From contig CM041465.1 of NCBI GenBank assembly GCA_023213395.1, positions 111,173,741 through 111,237,740 on the forward strand: a stretch of DNA of 64,000 nt. Direction: 5' to 3'. The notes beneath the pieces were generated by a model that saw only the letters and a program-made list of their open reading frames with translations, had not been told where the DNA came from and did no database searches. The translations under genes were made by a program, and so were the position numbers. The DNA is from Cycas panzhihuaensis (Eukaryota > Cycadophyta). This document shows, in pieces, positions 24,675-35,942 of this stretch. The first letter of the stretch is position 1; every line of letters begins with the position of its first letter.

Positions 24675-24693
24675 TGGCGATCATACTAGGGAC
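24675..24693 (+). other. Tat-A primer-binding site
   Basis: TGGCGATCATACTAGGGAC directly follows the LTR. It matches the TGGCGAC-N(5-6)-TGGGGA pattern typical of Tat/Ogre-type elements rather than the initiator-Met site, and resembles the Tat-C site at 50,442. The priming tRNA was not determined. Confidence 0.65.
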
Positions 24694-24699
24694 TTACTA

Positions 24700-25787
24700 G
24701 TAGAAAGGATTTAATATACCTATGTCTTCCCTTCTCTTCTCCTTATTTTATGCTTAGTTAGGGTGTTTAATTCATATCACACGAGGACCTTGCCCCTTAT
24801 ATTACTAACTCAAGATAGATGGTTTGACTTTGAATGCAATGCTTCTATCATTGCTTATGAGGCCTTCTACCCTTAGATATTGATTCCTCATACACCCATG
24901 TCTTGTCAAGTGACTGAGAGTCACCTATGGTGAGTCACCACATCAATTAAGAATATGACCCATATGCCCAAGATTAGCCTCAATCCAAGGTACCTCTTCC
25001 TTTCAAGGATTATAGCATATAGCCGATGACATAATGCATTGTCTGCGTAAAGCCAATGGGTTCTATTAGAACTTGGTTGGCTCCCATGCCTATATAATTA
25101 GGAGTATTTCCCCTCATGACCCTATTTGGGATCCTAAATAAGCTCCTCTTCCTTTACCCACTCATTTAGGATAATAAAGAGGGAACATCCCCCTTTTTGA
25201 CTAGATGCACACCCTCCTTAGGATACTATAGAAGCCTTGCAAGTCTATTTTGAGGTGATAATAGGAAAAACTACCCCTAGGTAGACCCAAGAGTTTCTTT
25301 TTAGTACATCTTTGACCTATGTCCTAATTCCTACTCCCACTACTACTCAAGTTACCACATTACTTCCTTAAGTTGTGATGACCGCACCCTACTATGAATA
25401 CTTCGCATGGAGGAGGATCCCTCCATTATAAACTACAATCCTTTAACTAAGCATGGTCTTAGTTCCACTTGTCACTTTGTCCATCCCTCCTTATCATCAA
25501 TACATAATATATGGAGGGGGACCACTTACTTGCCCCCACCCATATCACGTGGATACATATATCCTTACTATTAATAGGACATTACCCCATGTAGATAACT
25601 TACTCTGAAATAATCTTAAATTATTCTTAGTTTTGATGTGCATAACCTTCAATAGAAGCATGAAATCATACTATGCTTTGTTACTTCCCCAATCATCTTC
25701 TATAGGAAGAGATCTTGCCCTACAAGGACACTATGTTCCACCATGACCATAAACTAGTAATATCATAATCATCATAGTTGCATTCTT
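24700..25787 (+). pseudogene. Tat-A gag-like relic
   Basis: Directly after the PBS lies Pro/Thr-rich coding-like sequence with many stops, for example P-T-P-T-T-T-Q-V-T and Y-Y-E-Y-F-A-W-R-R near 25,330-25,420. The position matches the Tat-C gag N-terminal region. The conserved capsid box visible in Tat-C at 51,964-52,146 was not found here. The call is made from position and composition only. Confidence 0.35.
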
Positions 25788-26110
25788 ACACTTGGTTATG
25801 CCTAAAGTTGTACTTAGTTGTACCCTAGGTTACACCTAGTTGCACTTTGTTATATCTAATCACACTTGGTTATACCTTAGGTTGTACTTAGTCGCACATG
25901 GTTGTATATAGTTACACTTGGTTATACCTCAAGTTACACTTAATAGAATATGGTTATATCTGGTTACACTTGGTTGTACCCTAGGTTACACTTGGTTGTA
26001 CCTAATTATACCTAGTCATACTTAGTTATACCCTAGGTTACACTTGGTTGCTCTAAGGTATACCTTTTATTGTACCTAGTTATACTTGGATCTACCTACT
26101 CACACCTATT
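25788..26110 (+). repeat. Degenerate minisatellite, ~11-nt unit
   Basis: Roughly thirty imperfect copies of units such as TTACACTTGGT and TGTACCCTAGGT run head to tail. Higher-order ~22-nt pairs (GTTACACTTGGTTGTACCCTAG) recur almost exactly near 25,970 and 26,035. The array lies in the Tat-A internal region between the gag-like part and the aRNH. No equivalent array is visible in Tat-C. Confidence 0.8.
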
Positions 26111-27284
26111 TTGTACCTCAAAATAATTATTTTCACTTTATGATGAGCCTAAAATATCTTTGTTTGTGATATGCATTACTTCCACTAAGGGCATAACATT
26201 ATACTGCATCAATTACTCACCTCATCCTTTGATATAGTTAAGGATTTATCCCTACATTGACACTTAGCTACAAAATAAGTCTAAACTACTTTCATTCATG
26301 TGATGTATTCCCCTTACTAGGGGCATCTTACCATGCTATGCCTATCACCTTATTAAGATCCTTGGTCACTAGCCATATCTCATCATACAAGGGCATTATA
26401 CTCTATCATGAGTATGAATTATCACTTGTAGATAATATCTAAAAAAATTAGGAAATAATAAAATCCCTAAAATTACCCTCTTGTATGCCTATGATGGTAC
26501 TCTATACTCTATGATGATTCTCTCCCCTCCTCTATGGGCATTCCCTATGGGGGCATGAGACTCTCTCATGAGTATAAGCTAATATTTATGCATTATATTG
26601 TGTTAACCCATGTTCATATTTCCTCCACATATTAGTGTTTATAGTCTATAGGACTATCTCATAACATTGATCCTATATTCCATCCTTATGATAGCCCCTT
26701 ATACATCGAGTATTGTTTGACCCCTACTTTCTTATCATATTTTATGCTCTCCTTTTATTCTTTAAAATTGACTTACTTGGCTTCCCCATGGTTTGACATG
26801 CCACTACACCTACTTCACACTATCTTAACCATATACACATATGCTCCCCTAAGGTAAAAAGAAAAAAAGAAAAAGAGAAAGAATAATATAAAACAAAAAT
26901 ATATAAAATAAAGGGAATATATATACATGTATGTTTTGATTAGGGGAGTATATCCACCATCACCTCATTAGCATTTGGGGTAGGTAACATGACAACCTTG
27001 TCCCCACCTATAGTTTGTAGGTTACATCTAATTGAGTGGGTCATTTAGGACCTTTGGATCTAGTTGCATGGACTCATTATGATCTTAATCATGATTAAAA
27101 CCTATCTACCATGGTTATGACTTATGATGATCCTTGGAAGATGTTATGGCACTATCTGGTAGTCACTCTTGAGGACCAAGTCTGGATTATCATCTTAGTC
27201 AGATTATACATGCCTACTTGAGTCCTTATGATGGTTGGTTAATTTCTACTACTTCCTTTTATTTAGTGATTCTACCCTGACTCA
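26111..27284 (+). other. Tat-A internal non-coding region with diverged direct repeats
   Basis: Segments beginning AAATAATxxTAAA and containing GGCAT-x-ATACTCTATCATGAGTATAA-like blocks recur at about 25,610, 26,115, 26,270 and 26,500. This suggests decayed long-period duplications. No protein domain is recognised, and no RT or integrase is present, unlike Tat-C. Confidence 0.4.
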
Positions 27285-27720
27285 CCCTTGTATTTATCCC
27301 CATAGCATTAATCATCTATACTAATGAGGGTGGTCATAGGAATCCTAGTTCTTTTTCTATAGTATAAACTATTTCAGATCACTTAGGGCACACTCTTATC
27401 CATTTTTAAGTTTACCTAACCATTGGCACCAATAATAAAATTGAGTATGATACTATTATAGAGGCCTTGATTGATACCTTACATATCCACCATAGCTCTA
27501 TTACATTACATTATGACTCCCAACTCATTGTGTCGTAGATCACATAAGTCTACCAAGTCTATTGCCTATAGCTAAGATCTCTTGTTGACTATGCTAAGTC
27601 CCTTTTAGCCTAATTCCTTTTTGTCTTTATTCATCACATCCCATAAGGACTTAATACCAAGATTGATAGGTTAGTAGCCTTCATCCTTGAGTATCATTTT
27701 CCATTGGTGAGTGGTACTCA
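27285..27720 (+). pseudogene. Archaeal-type RNase H relic (Tat-A)
   Basis: It is read in one main frame with stops. I-Y-T-N-E-G-G-H-R-N-P aligns with F-T-D-G-G-S-C-G-N-P of Tat-C. N-N-K-I-E-Y-D-T-I-I-E-A-L aligns with N-N-E-A-E-Y-I-A-M-I-E-A-L. L-H-Y-D-S-Q-L-I-V-S keeps the third catalytic Asp, and H-I-P-x-G-L-N-T-K-I-D-R-L corresponds to the last motif. The first catalytic Asp is Asn here. In the Tat lineage this second RNase H cleaves RNA in RNA:DNA hybrids during reverse transcription. Its spacing to the PPT is close to that in Tat-C. Confidence 0.8.
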
Positions 27721-28614
27721 CTAAAGAGGCTAAACTATGGTGATAATCCTAGGTATTCTTAGCCCACCTTAGAAGCTTAGCCAAGTGGCTAACTTTATTT
27801 ATGCTCTGACAAAAGCCTCAATTTCCATCTCTGCTTTAAAATGAAGGTAAACTACCATGTATATTTATACATATATGTGCATATTTGACTAGGTTACATC
27901 CATCTTAAGGTACATTACTCCGTAATACCCAAAACCGCATATTTTTTATTGTTTCATTATCATTCCTTGGTTTGCACATTTCTTTTTCTAGCAAACTACT
28001 CATAAAACTAGAAAAATAATACAAAACCTCAATAAATACAAAAAAAAATTAAATAATAAAAATCCAAAAATAATATAAAATAACAAAAGTATAAAAAAAT
28101 ATAAAATATTAAAAAACCAAAAATTTGGCTCGAAGATGAGCCCAAACAACTCCTATTTTAAAAGACAAATTCTAATAAAGTTAAACTATAATGATCCATC
28201 TAGATCATTAAGTCTTCCCCTTAAGTATTTGAGGCACCATTTCATATATCTAAGGGTTTAGGACTTTCAAAGCCCCACCTTAGGCCATGTTTCCCATCTT
28301 ATCTTACCATTGAGACAATGCCTCAATCACTTAACATCCTTACTTATGCTTACTTAGGTCCCATACAGTTATAGGCTTGATTAGATTAATCCAATCACTA
28401 ATCTATCATCCTTCTTAGCTTGTACACCTCCAACGTAGTTTCCTAAGGAGGGTAAACTAAGGGCAACATCCTCTGATCACCTATTAATGAGGTTAAACTA
28501 TGACAGACTTAGCCCCTTAATCCCCACACATATTGGTTTATTTTTTCATCTTATATCATTTGTGTTGCCAAGCTTTACCATCTTCTAGCCACAGATTGAA
28601 GAGGCTTTGCTACT
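27721..28614 (+). other. Tat-A region between aRNH and PPT
   Basis: Non-coding. The string GAGGTTAAACTATG at about 28,490 also occurs at 61,495 in Tat-C, again between the aRNH and the 3' LTR. TTGTGTTGCCA at about 28,559 matches 61,752. This confirms that Tat-A and Tat-C share the same 3' architecture. Confidence 0.65.
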
Positions 28615-28624
28615 AAGGAGGTAG
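28615..28624 (+). other. Tat-A polypurine tract
   Basis: AAGGAGGTAG abuts the 3' LTR start TGTTTC. It is the counterpart of AAGGGGGCAG at 61,808-61,817 in Tat-C. Confidence 0.8.
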
Positions 28625-29293
28625 TGTTTCTTGGATCCTAGAACTAGCATTGACACATTAACAAACAGGTAAGTATAAGTATGATTCATTACTCTCTACA
28701 TCCCATTGATTGATTATATCATGATCTTAGATAGTGTATGTGTATTTTTACTTATTTATTTTGATTGCCCATGTATATTTTAGTTGATCATAGGTACAAC
28801 TCTAGTCGATGGCCATTAGACCATGCATTAGGCCTATCAAACTTCTTAAGTGAGAACAAGTGTTTATCCCCTTTGCGGCATCCTCTTTACCTCATTTTGA
28901 TTCATTAATTCTCTTATTTTTCATTGTTTATTGCCTTCTATCAAGTGTGCCTATATCTAAGTCTCCATAGTTATGATTTTTTTGTGTAATTTTATGGGGT
29001 TTCTATCAATAAATTAAATTTATTACCAAATTACTATATATTTTATATGCAATAATGGTATTATAAAGTATCTTATGAGGGGCCTACCTCAGCTCTAGAC
29101 TAACATATGTCAAATTTAAGTGGCCTAAGAGGCCAAATCATCCTTAATTTTGATCTTATCTATGTAGTTTTAGATAAATTAAGGAGCAACAATCATGGAT
29201 TTATTCTATGATTTTCTACCACATTGTGGGCCAAAAACCACTTTCTAAAGCCCTTCCCCCACCTATAAATCTCCTCGAATTTCTATTGGAAAG
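28625..29293 (+). repeat. Tat-A 3' LTR, first part
   Basis: Starts TGTTTCTTGGATCCTAG after the PPT. It aligns with the inverted Tat-B LTR and contains the conserved AG/GTAAGT at 28,667-28,674. It is interrupted at 29,293 by TR-GAG copy 2 and resumes at 38,708. Confidence 0.9.
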
Positions 29294-29627
29294 TGTTGGA
29301 AAAGTAGTAGAGAGTGAAATGTAGCAGGTAAACATTGATCTCAATCTATATTAAAAATGTATTTGAAATACATCATTGTATTCAAGCCATAGTTTAAGAG
29401 TATATAAATATTCCAAAGTAGGTGGTGTTAAAGAGCACCAGGGTTATGCACCCTATAAGATATATGGTTGTGAGGGAGGAGGGAAACCTCCTCAACCTCT
29501 ATAATTTAAAATAATATAAAATAATACATAAATTAACATTAAAATAAACTTACCTAACTTACCATTAGCATGCATGCACTCACATGTTTCTAAAGTGGGA
29601 GTGGGGTGATGAACATTAACCTGAATA
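29294..29627 (-). repeat. TR-GAG copy 2, 3' LTR
   Basis: 334 bp, the same length as the partner LTR at 38,374-38,707 and clearly homologous along its whole length. The minus-strand 5' end is TATTCAGG where the partner has TGTTGGGG, so the terminal TG is mutated here. Confidence 0.9.
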
Positions 29628-29638
29628 TACTCCTCTTT
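29628..29638 (-). other. TR-GAG copy 2 polypurine tract
   Basis: On the minus strand this reads AAAGAGGAGTA, directly upstream of the 3' LTR. The counterpart in copy 1 is AAGGAGGAGAA at 1,357-1,367. Confidence 0.75.
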
Positions 29639-29639
29639 G

Positions 29640-30322
29640 ATGTTCATCACGATCATCTTTTATTTCTCCTTGAACTTATGGTACATGTACTTGAAAAAGA
29701 CTTTTAATACTTACCATTTAGCTTGATCATCATCCTTAATATAGTCAGTAACTTGCCTTATCATCATTTTAACAAAATGTGTCTCTTTAGTATTATGTGG
29801 TTTAAATGGTTTCCAAGTAGGTATAACTTAATTTAAATGAGTAGAGGTAGCTTTGTCTTGATCTTTAATTTTTACTCTAGTCAATTCTAAGGTACATATC
29901 GTCTCACCAAATGTAATATTGGAGTCATTACTTTTATTGAAATCTATACTAGTATAAGTAACATTAGTCTTTTCATCAAAATACACCTACTCTAATATCT
30001 GCATCATAGGAAAAACATCATCAATATAATTAGTAATACTAAATTCTAAGGTGTATGCCCCATAAATAAATTCTAAAGTATCTCATACAAGTTTGGTTGT
30101 AGTCATTTCATAAATATTAGAGAATACATTTTCATATATACTACAAAATAATAGTGCTAGGGCTTCATTATCCTTTTTTATATCTTCTTTAATATTTGGT
30201 TCATATCTATCTTTTACAAATTTCCAAAGGCCATTTGAAATAAAGTATGATTTTATTATTATTCTCCATAGCTGAAAATCATTTCTATCAAATATATGAA
30301 AACTTATATTATTTAGATTCAT
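29640..30322 (-). pseudogene. Copia-type gag (TR-GAG copy 2)
   Basis: The intact first 79 codons (30,322 to 30,083) start M-N-L-N-N-I-S-F-H-I-F-D and contain the gag signature F-Q-L-W-R-I-I-I-K, then L-W-K-F-V-K and D-N-E-A-L-A-L-L-F-C-S-I. After one stop the same frame continues W-D-T-L-E-F-I-Y and acidic/basic sequence up to the PPT. Gag packages retrotransposon RNA in cytoplasmic particles. The zinc knuckle, protease, integrase and RT of a full copia element are absent, and the gag sits about 2.9 kb from the PBS (not counting copia D). Function cannot be assumed, given the stop codons. Confidence 0.75.
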
Positions 30323-31322
30323 TGCTAATATATAAAAGACTTTAGTACATGATCAAAAAATATAATTTTCAATGAACAAATAAGAAGATTAATCTTCAAA
30401 TGAAAAAAATAACAAATGACGTTTTATAATAAATTTTACTATTAAAACATGAAAGAATGATGCAATATAAATGTTTCTTTATGTAATCAAATATCCTTTT
30501 AAATTGAAAATGGAAAATGCTCCTTTGAAAAAATATATAAAGTAAAGTAACACGCTTTATTTTCAAAGCAAACTAAATGCACTTATTTTATGAAACTTGA
30601 TTAAACAATAAGGAGCTAAAAAGAGAACTTAAATAAATGAAACTTCAATTTATTTTAATGTCTAAATACCTTCTTAATCAATTAGCTAAGAGATTCCTTA
30701 AAGAATACAAGGTAAATATCCTCTTGGATTAAAAATAATATTCAAACTATGTTCCTTTTAAGCAATAATGAATATATGAATCTTAAAAATAAAATGCTTA
30801 ATGGAGTATGCCTTGAAATACTTAAAAGTGCAAAAGAATAAGTTTATAGCTATGCATTATTATGCACCTTTCAACTTTCAAATACAATGGCTTTAGAGTA
30901 ATTAAAATATATCTTCTATTAGTAAATCAAGAAACTTGAAATATAAATTTTTAAATGAATGTATCTTCAATCAAATATGTTCTTGGAATGATCATATCAA
31001 ATCTAATAGCTTTCAAATTGAGATGCTCTTTGTAAAAGTTGGTAAGAGACTATATGCATCTTCTTTAATATGATGCAATGAATCAATAAAACCTTCAATA
31101 TTTGAATGCTCCTAAATTTTAGAATATTAAATGAACTTTGAAGTAAAAAACAAGTAAAAGTACTTGTAACTATGCCCTTTGTAATAGCCTTTTTAAGCTA
31201 AATAAATGACTTTGAGACAAAGAAAACATATTCTTTGTAGTAATGTAAATCAAATAATAAGAAATTCCTTTATAAATTCAGACATAAACTAGGTATACCT
31301 TAAAACTTCTAAAAAGATATAA

Positions 31323-31832
31323 TAAAGAGAAAATATAACCGCAAAAGTAATATGATAACAGAACTCTAAACCATGCAAAGAACAAATAATATAAACAAAT
31401 CAAGTACTCAACGAAGAACGTTAGGAGATTTAGGTCTAAGTATAAACCTTTTACTAATCTGAACAATAGCTAAAGAATTATAGAGATGAATAAACCCTAA
31501 CTCTTCTCCTTGACTCATACACAACCATATCATATTACATGTGCTGTTACATAAGAATATATAGATACAACATTATAAGATACCACCTTGTGGTTTTACA
31601 ATATAATGGGTATAAACTATAGCCTAATAAAAAACGCCCATAAGACAACCAAAAATTTTTCTCGGGGGCTCTCACTCCTGAACCCCTACCTGGGGCATTG
31701 TTAGCCCCCTAGACCCCCTAGTCGAGGGCTCTACAACAGGGCCCCAGACCCTACAATGGGGCTCTTGTGTAATGCCTATACCCATGTAACACTTGTAATG
31801 TAACACTTGTAAAGTGTTCAACACATCTAACA
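31323..31832 (-). repeat. Copia D 3' LTR
   Basis: Its minus-strand start is TGTTAGATGTGTTGAACACTT at 31,832, and it aligns along its length with 35,943-36,437. It contains a GC-rich island (about 31,660-31,775) in which gggg/cccc segments can pair imperfectly. A 15-bp repeat of TGTAACACT near 31,785-31,810 explains the extra length compared with the other LTR. Confidence 0.9.
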
Positions 31833-31843
31833 ATCTCTTACTT
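31833..31843 (-). other. Copia D polypurine tract
   Basis: On the minus strand this reads AAGTAAGAGAT, immediately before the LTR start TGTTAGAT. Confidence 0.6.
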
Positions 31844-31849
31844 ATTAAA

Positions 31850-32640
31850 CACTTTACAAGAAAACCTGCATACATAACTATTGAATGGTAAAATCAAAAG
31901 TACCCATTGCAATTCTATACCATCTAATTTTTTATATACTAATAATCTTATTCAATGAGTCTACAACATTCTCTTATGTAGCAATCTTTAGCAAATCCAC
32001 CTTATTATCTTAAACTATTTTCCTCACAAAATAGAACTTCACATTAATATGATTTGATCGAGCATGAAAAATAGGGTTCTTTGCTCGGTAGATTGCACTT
32101 TGACTATGACAATCTATCCTCACAGCATCCTGCTTAAAGCCAATATCTGTGTATAATCTCTATAACCAAACTGCTTCTTTGCATGCATGAGTATCTACCA
32201 CATACTCTACTTCTGTGCTAGAAAGTGCCATAACTTGTTGTCTTTTACTCATCTAGTTGATTGCGCCATCATAAAGGGTAAAAACATACCTACTTATAAA
32301 TCCTCTACTGTTAAGATTTCTAGCCCAATCAGTATCAACAAAACCTCTTAGCTTCACTATTCTACACTCCATGAGATCTCATTGATAGCAAATTCTATAG
32401 TCTAATGTAGCTTATAAATACCTAAAAATCCTTTTTACAGCCACCCAATACTTCATGTCTGGGTTTGACATATACCAGCTAACTACTCCTACTGCATGGG
32501 TAATGTCTAGTCGAGTTCAAACCATCGCATACATCAGGCTACCAATAGCACTAGCATAAGGGACAAATTCCATGTCTTCAACTTCTTGGTGAGTCTTTGG
32601 GTATTATTTAGTTAATAGTTTTAAACTAGCAGAAAGAGGA
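31850..32640 (-). pseudogene. Copia D RNase H relic
   Basis: On the minus strand this reads S-T-S-G-Y-I-F-T-L, then A-L-S-S-T-E-V-E-Y-V (catalytic Glu motif) and H-A-C-K-E-A-V-W-L at about 32,170-32,300. H-S-Q-S-A-I follows at about 32,130, where the usual D-S-Q-S has lost its Asp. N-H-I-N-V-K-F-Y-F and a final E-N-V-V-D-S-L block lead to the PPT. The domain order is canonical, but stops interrupt it. Confidence 0.8.
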
Positions 32641-32649
32641 ATATTGTCT

Positions 32650-33330
32650 AGTTTAGTATCCTACAACCTAAACTATTGTAATATTATCTCAATATACCAT
32701 CTTTGGATAAGCCAAATCTTCCTATTTCTCCTATCCCTTTTAATCTCAATGCCCAAATAAAATGTGTAGCACTAAGGTCCTTCATATCAAAGTGAGATGC
32801 AAATTGTTCTTTCACAAGTTGGTTCGTATCTTTATTGTTATCAACTAAAATGATGCCATCAACACATAAAGCTAGAATAACAAAATAATCACCAACCTAC
32901 TTATAATAAATATAATGATCTATTTTGCTATACATAAAGCCATCCACCAACATATGTGAATTAAACTTTTGATACCACATCCTTCATAACTATTGTAATC
33001 TATATAATAACTTTTTTAACTTACACACCATATTCTCTTTTCCTACAAGTTCAAACCCTTCAAGCTGCAATATATAAATTTCTTCCTCGAGGTCACCATG
33101 AAGAAATGTAGTCTTCACATCTATTTGATCTACCTTAAGGTCATAGGTAGCTGCTACGACCAACAAAAATCTAATTAAAGCAACTTTTTCAATAAGATAA
33201 AATACCTCACCAAAATCAATTCCCTTAACTTGGGAATAACCCTTTACTACCAAGCGAGCCTTGTACTTTTCCATAATACCATCTACCAGAAACTTCTTCT
33301 TGAAGATCTATTTGTTATTAATAAGTTTTC
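32650..33330 (-). pseudogene. Copia D reverse transcriptase relic
   Basis: The open segment 33,274-32,990 reads K-Y-K-A-R-L-V-V-K-G-Y-S-Q and later V-D-Q-I-D-V-K-T-T-F-L-H-G-D-L. These are copia RT motifs that place the first catalytic Asp. The active-site loop at about 32,836-32,872 reads L-C-V-D-G-I-I-L-V, where Y-V-D-D is expected, so the second catalytic Asp is Gly and the enzyme would be dead even without the stops. Confidence 0.85.
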
Positions 33331-33646
33331 TTCTATCAGGAAGATCCACCAAATCCCACATATTATTTTTATACAAGTCCATTATTTCTTCTTGTATGGC
33401 CTTCATCTACTGTTGGCTTTCTTTTGACTCTAGAGCCTCCTAAACAGTACATAGATCACCATCTATAACAAATAAAACAAAAGAGGAACAATGAAAGTAT
33501 TTAGGAATAAACCTATCAGGGTATCTTCTCTCACGAGTTGATCTCCTCAAGATGTGGGGTTCTTGAGGTTGAGCTACCTCTACAACTAGTTCTTCCTTTC
33601 TAACTGATTCATATTTTGATGCAGAATCCTCATCCCTTATTTCAAA

Positions 33647-34620
33647 TTATAACTTCTTAGAGTGTTCCTCCTTTGGTTCTTCATCTTGCTTTAGAGACTT
33701 AAACTCCTCTCTAAAGACAACATCATAACTATATATAACATTTTGTATTTCAAGGTTATAAAGCTTATATCCTTTAAGACCATCACCATAGCCAATGAAA
33801 ATAGTCTTTTGTGCTTTAAAATCAAGTATAGTCCTTTGTTGTTTAGGAACATGCATAAAATCTTTACAACAAAACACTTTAAGATGACCAAGAGATGGTT
33901 TTTTACCAGACCACATTCCTTCAAGTATTTCGTATACTAAGGTAGTTGCCAGTGATCTATTTATCAAGTACCTCATAGTCATCATTGTCTCTGCTAAGAA
34001 TGTCTTCTCTAATCCAGCAGCACTAAGCATACTCATCGATCTCTCCAACAAGGTCCTATTCATCCTTTTAACAACTTTGTTTTACTATGACATATAGGGA
34101 ATTATCTTTTACCTTGCTATCCCACACTACTTATAGAATTGCTCAAACTCTTTTGAGCAAAACTCTCCTCCATTATCTATCCTCAGTACCTTGATTTACC
34201 TATCACTATGATTCTCAACTAAGGCCTTAAATTCTTTAAATTTACTGAAGACTTTAGATTTCTACTTGACAAAGTATAGCCATATCTTTCTAGAGAAATC
34301 ATCTATGAATGAGACAAAATATTTGGACCTACCAAATGATGGTACATCAACAGGTCCAAAAACATCACTATGCACCAATTGCAGAATACACTTTGCTCTC
34401 TTCGAGCTTAAAGGAAAATTGACTCGATTCTATTTTCTATACACATTGTGCTCATAGAAATCAAAATCAAATGAGCCATTAATTCCAGAGATATCTTCTG
34501 GCATACCTTTAGAGAATAAATCATAGAGGCCTTTCTCTCCAATATGGCCCAATCTCTGATACCACATCATAGATTTACTAGTAAGTGATATTTGAGTCTT
34601 GTCTTTATTATTGCTACTTT
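33647..34620 (-). pseudogene. Copia D integrase relic
   Basis: The 138-codon open part (34,063-33,647) starts M-N-R-T-L-L-E-R-S-M-S-M-L. It contains P-S-L-G-H-L-K-V-F-C-C-K-D-F and the T-I-F-I-G-Y-G-D-G-L-K-G-Y block of the copia integrase C-terminal region, ending in V-I-Y-S-Y-D-V-V-F. Upstream (to about 34,620) the catalytic core is split by frameshifts but still recognisable (for example M-E-E-S-F-A-Q near 34,165). Integrase would insert the cDNA into the host chromosome; this copy cannot. Confidence 0.85.
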
Positions 34621-35139
34621 ATATAATAGCTAAACTATAACTTCCAACACACACACCATACTTATATCAAGCTTATATAGTGTTCCAAATCAGACCCCTT
34701 TTGCTAAGATCAATGCTCCTCAAACTATTCTACAATTATCCTTATTGAAGATCACTTCTATTCCTACATCACCTAATTGATTAACAGATAATAAACTCAT
34801 AGCCAAACTAGGAATATGACTCACATCAAGGATAGTTTTAACCCTTTCATCTCTAAATCAAACCTTTACCCTTCCATAACCCACAATTTTATATAGGTAA
34901 TGATCCCTAAGAAATACTTTACCTCCATCAATACTTATGTATTAATAAAACCAATCCTTATGGGGAATAACATGAAGTGAAGCACCCGAGTCAATTAACT
35001 AAGACTTAATATTTGACAACTTATCTAAGGTTTCTAAATAAACATCACCATTAGCTTCATCGTAGATTTTTGTTATCGTGGAAGAAGTAGCTTTAGGTGA
35101 CTTTCCTTTGTCAACCTTAACTCAACATTGTCTCTTAAT

Positions 35140-35856
35140 ATGGCCATCCTTCCCACATCTCTAGCATACCAAAGGTCCTTTACTTAGAGATTTGGATTTT
35201 CCCCTAGATTTTGGTCATCTGATCCTAGGCCTTTATTAGTCACGATCTAATGTTTGACCTCTCACTGCTAATACTTCTTTTGAATAATCCTCAAGAGATT
35301 TGTACCTTATCTCTTTTGATAGCAGAGTAATAACAACATCATCAAATTTTAGGGTGGTGGCAACTGTGCTACTAATCGTCATCACAAGATTATCCCAGGA
35401 ATTAGGAACTAAACATAATAGGGTAATACACTTGTCTTCTTCAGACATTATTATCCCAACAGAAACAAGTTAGCTTACCGTTGTGTTAAATATAGTGAGA
35501 TGATGTGCAATTGCATCTCCATTAGTCATCCTAAGTGAATACAACTTTTTTCGAAGAAATAGCTTGTTAACTAAGGACTTTGCCTGATATAAAGCCTCTA
35601 ACTTTCTCTATAGATCTTTGGTTGTAGACTCTGTGGCAACATTTATCAATACCATGTTTAAAAGGCATAACCTTATCAAATTGATTACCTTTTAATCAAG
35701 CTTCTTTCAGTCTTTATCACCCAGAGTCATAGGCTTTATTCCTACTACAATGATCCACTAATCCTTTTTGATGCGGATATCTTCCATCTTTAACTTCCAT
35801 AACTTAAAGTTCTGGTCATTAAACTTTTCAATCTCTATTTTTGTAGTGCTTACCAT
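35140..35856 (-). pseudogene. Copia D gag relic
   Basis: A plausible start ATG at 35,856 lies 72 bp from the PBS. It begins M-V-S-T-T-K-I-E-I-E-K-F-N-D-Q-N-F-K-L-W, the typical N-terminus of copia gag. The open segment 35,448-35,236 (C-I-T-L-L-C-L-V-P-N-S-W-D-N-L) is the gag core. A decayed C-C-H-C zinc-knuckle region follows at about 35,130-35,170. Frameshifts separate these blocks. Confidence 0.8.
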
Positions 35857-35928
35857 AATATTCACACTTAAGTTCACTACATAAGGCTCCCACTTACCAA
35901 ATGTCTTCCCACAGAACTAAAACCCTTA

Positions 35929-35940
35929 GCTCTGATACCA
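35929..35940 (-). other. Copia D primer-binding site
   Basis: GCTCTGATACCA on the plus strand is the exact reverse complement of TGGTATCAGAGC, the initiator-Met tRNA site used by most plant copia elements. It lies two bases from the LTR. Confidence 0.9.
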
Positions 35941-35942
35941 AA

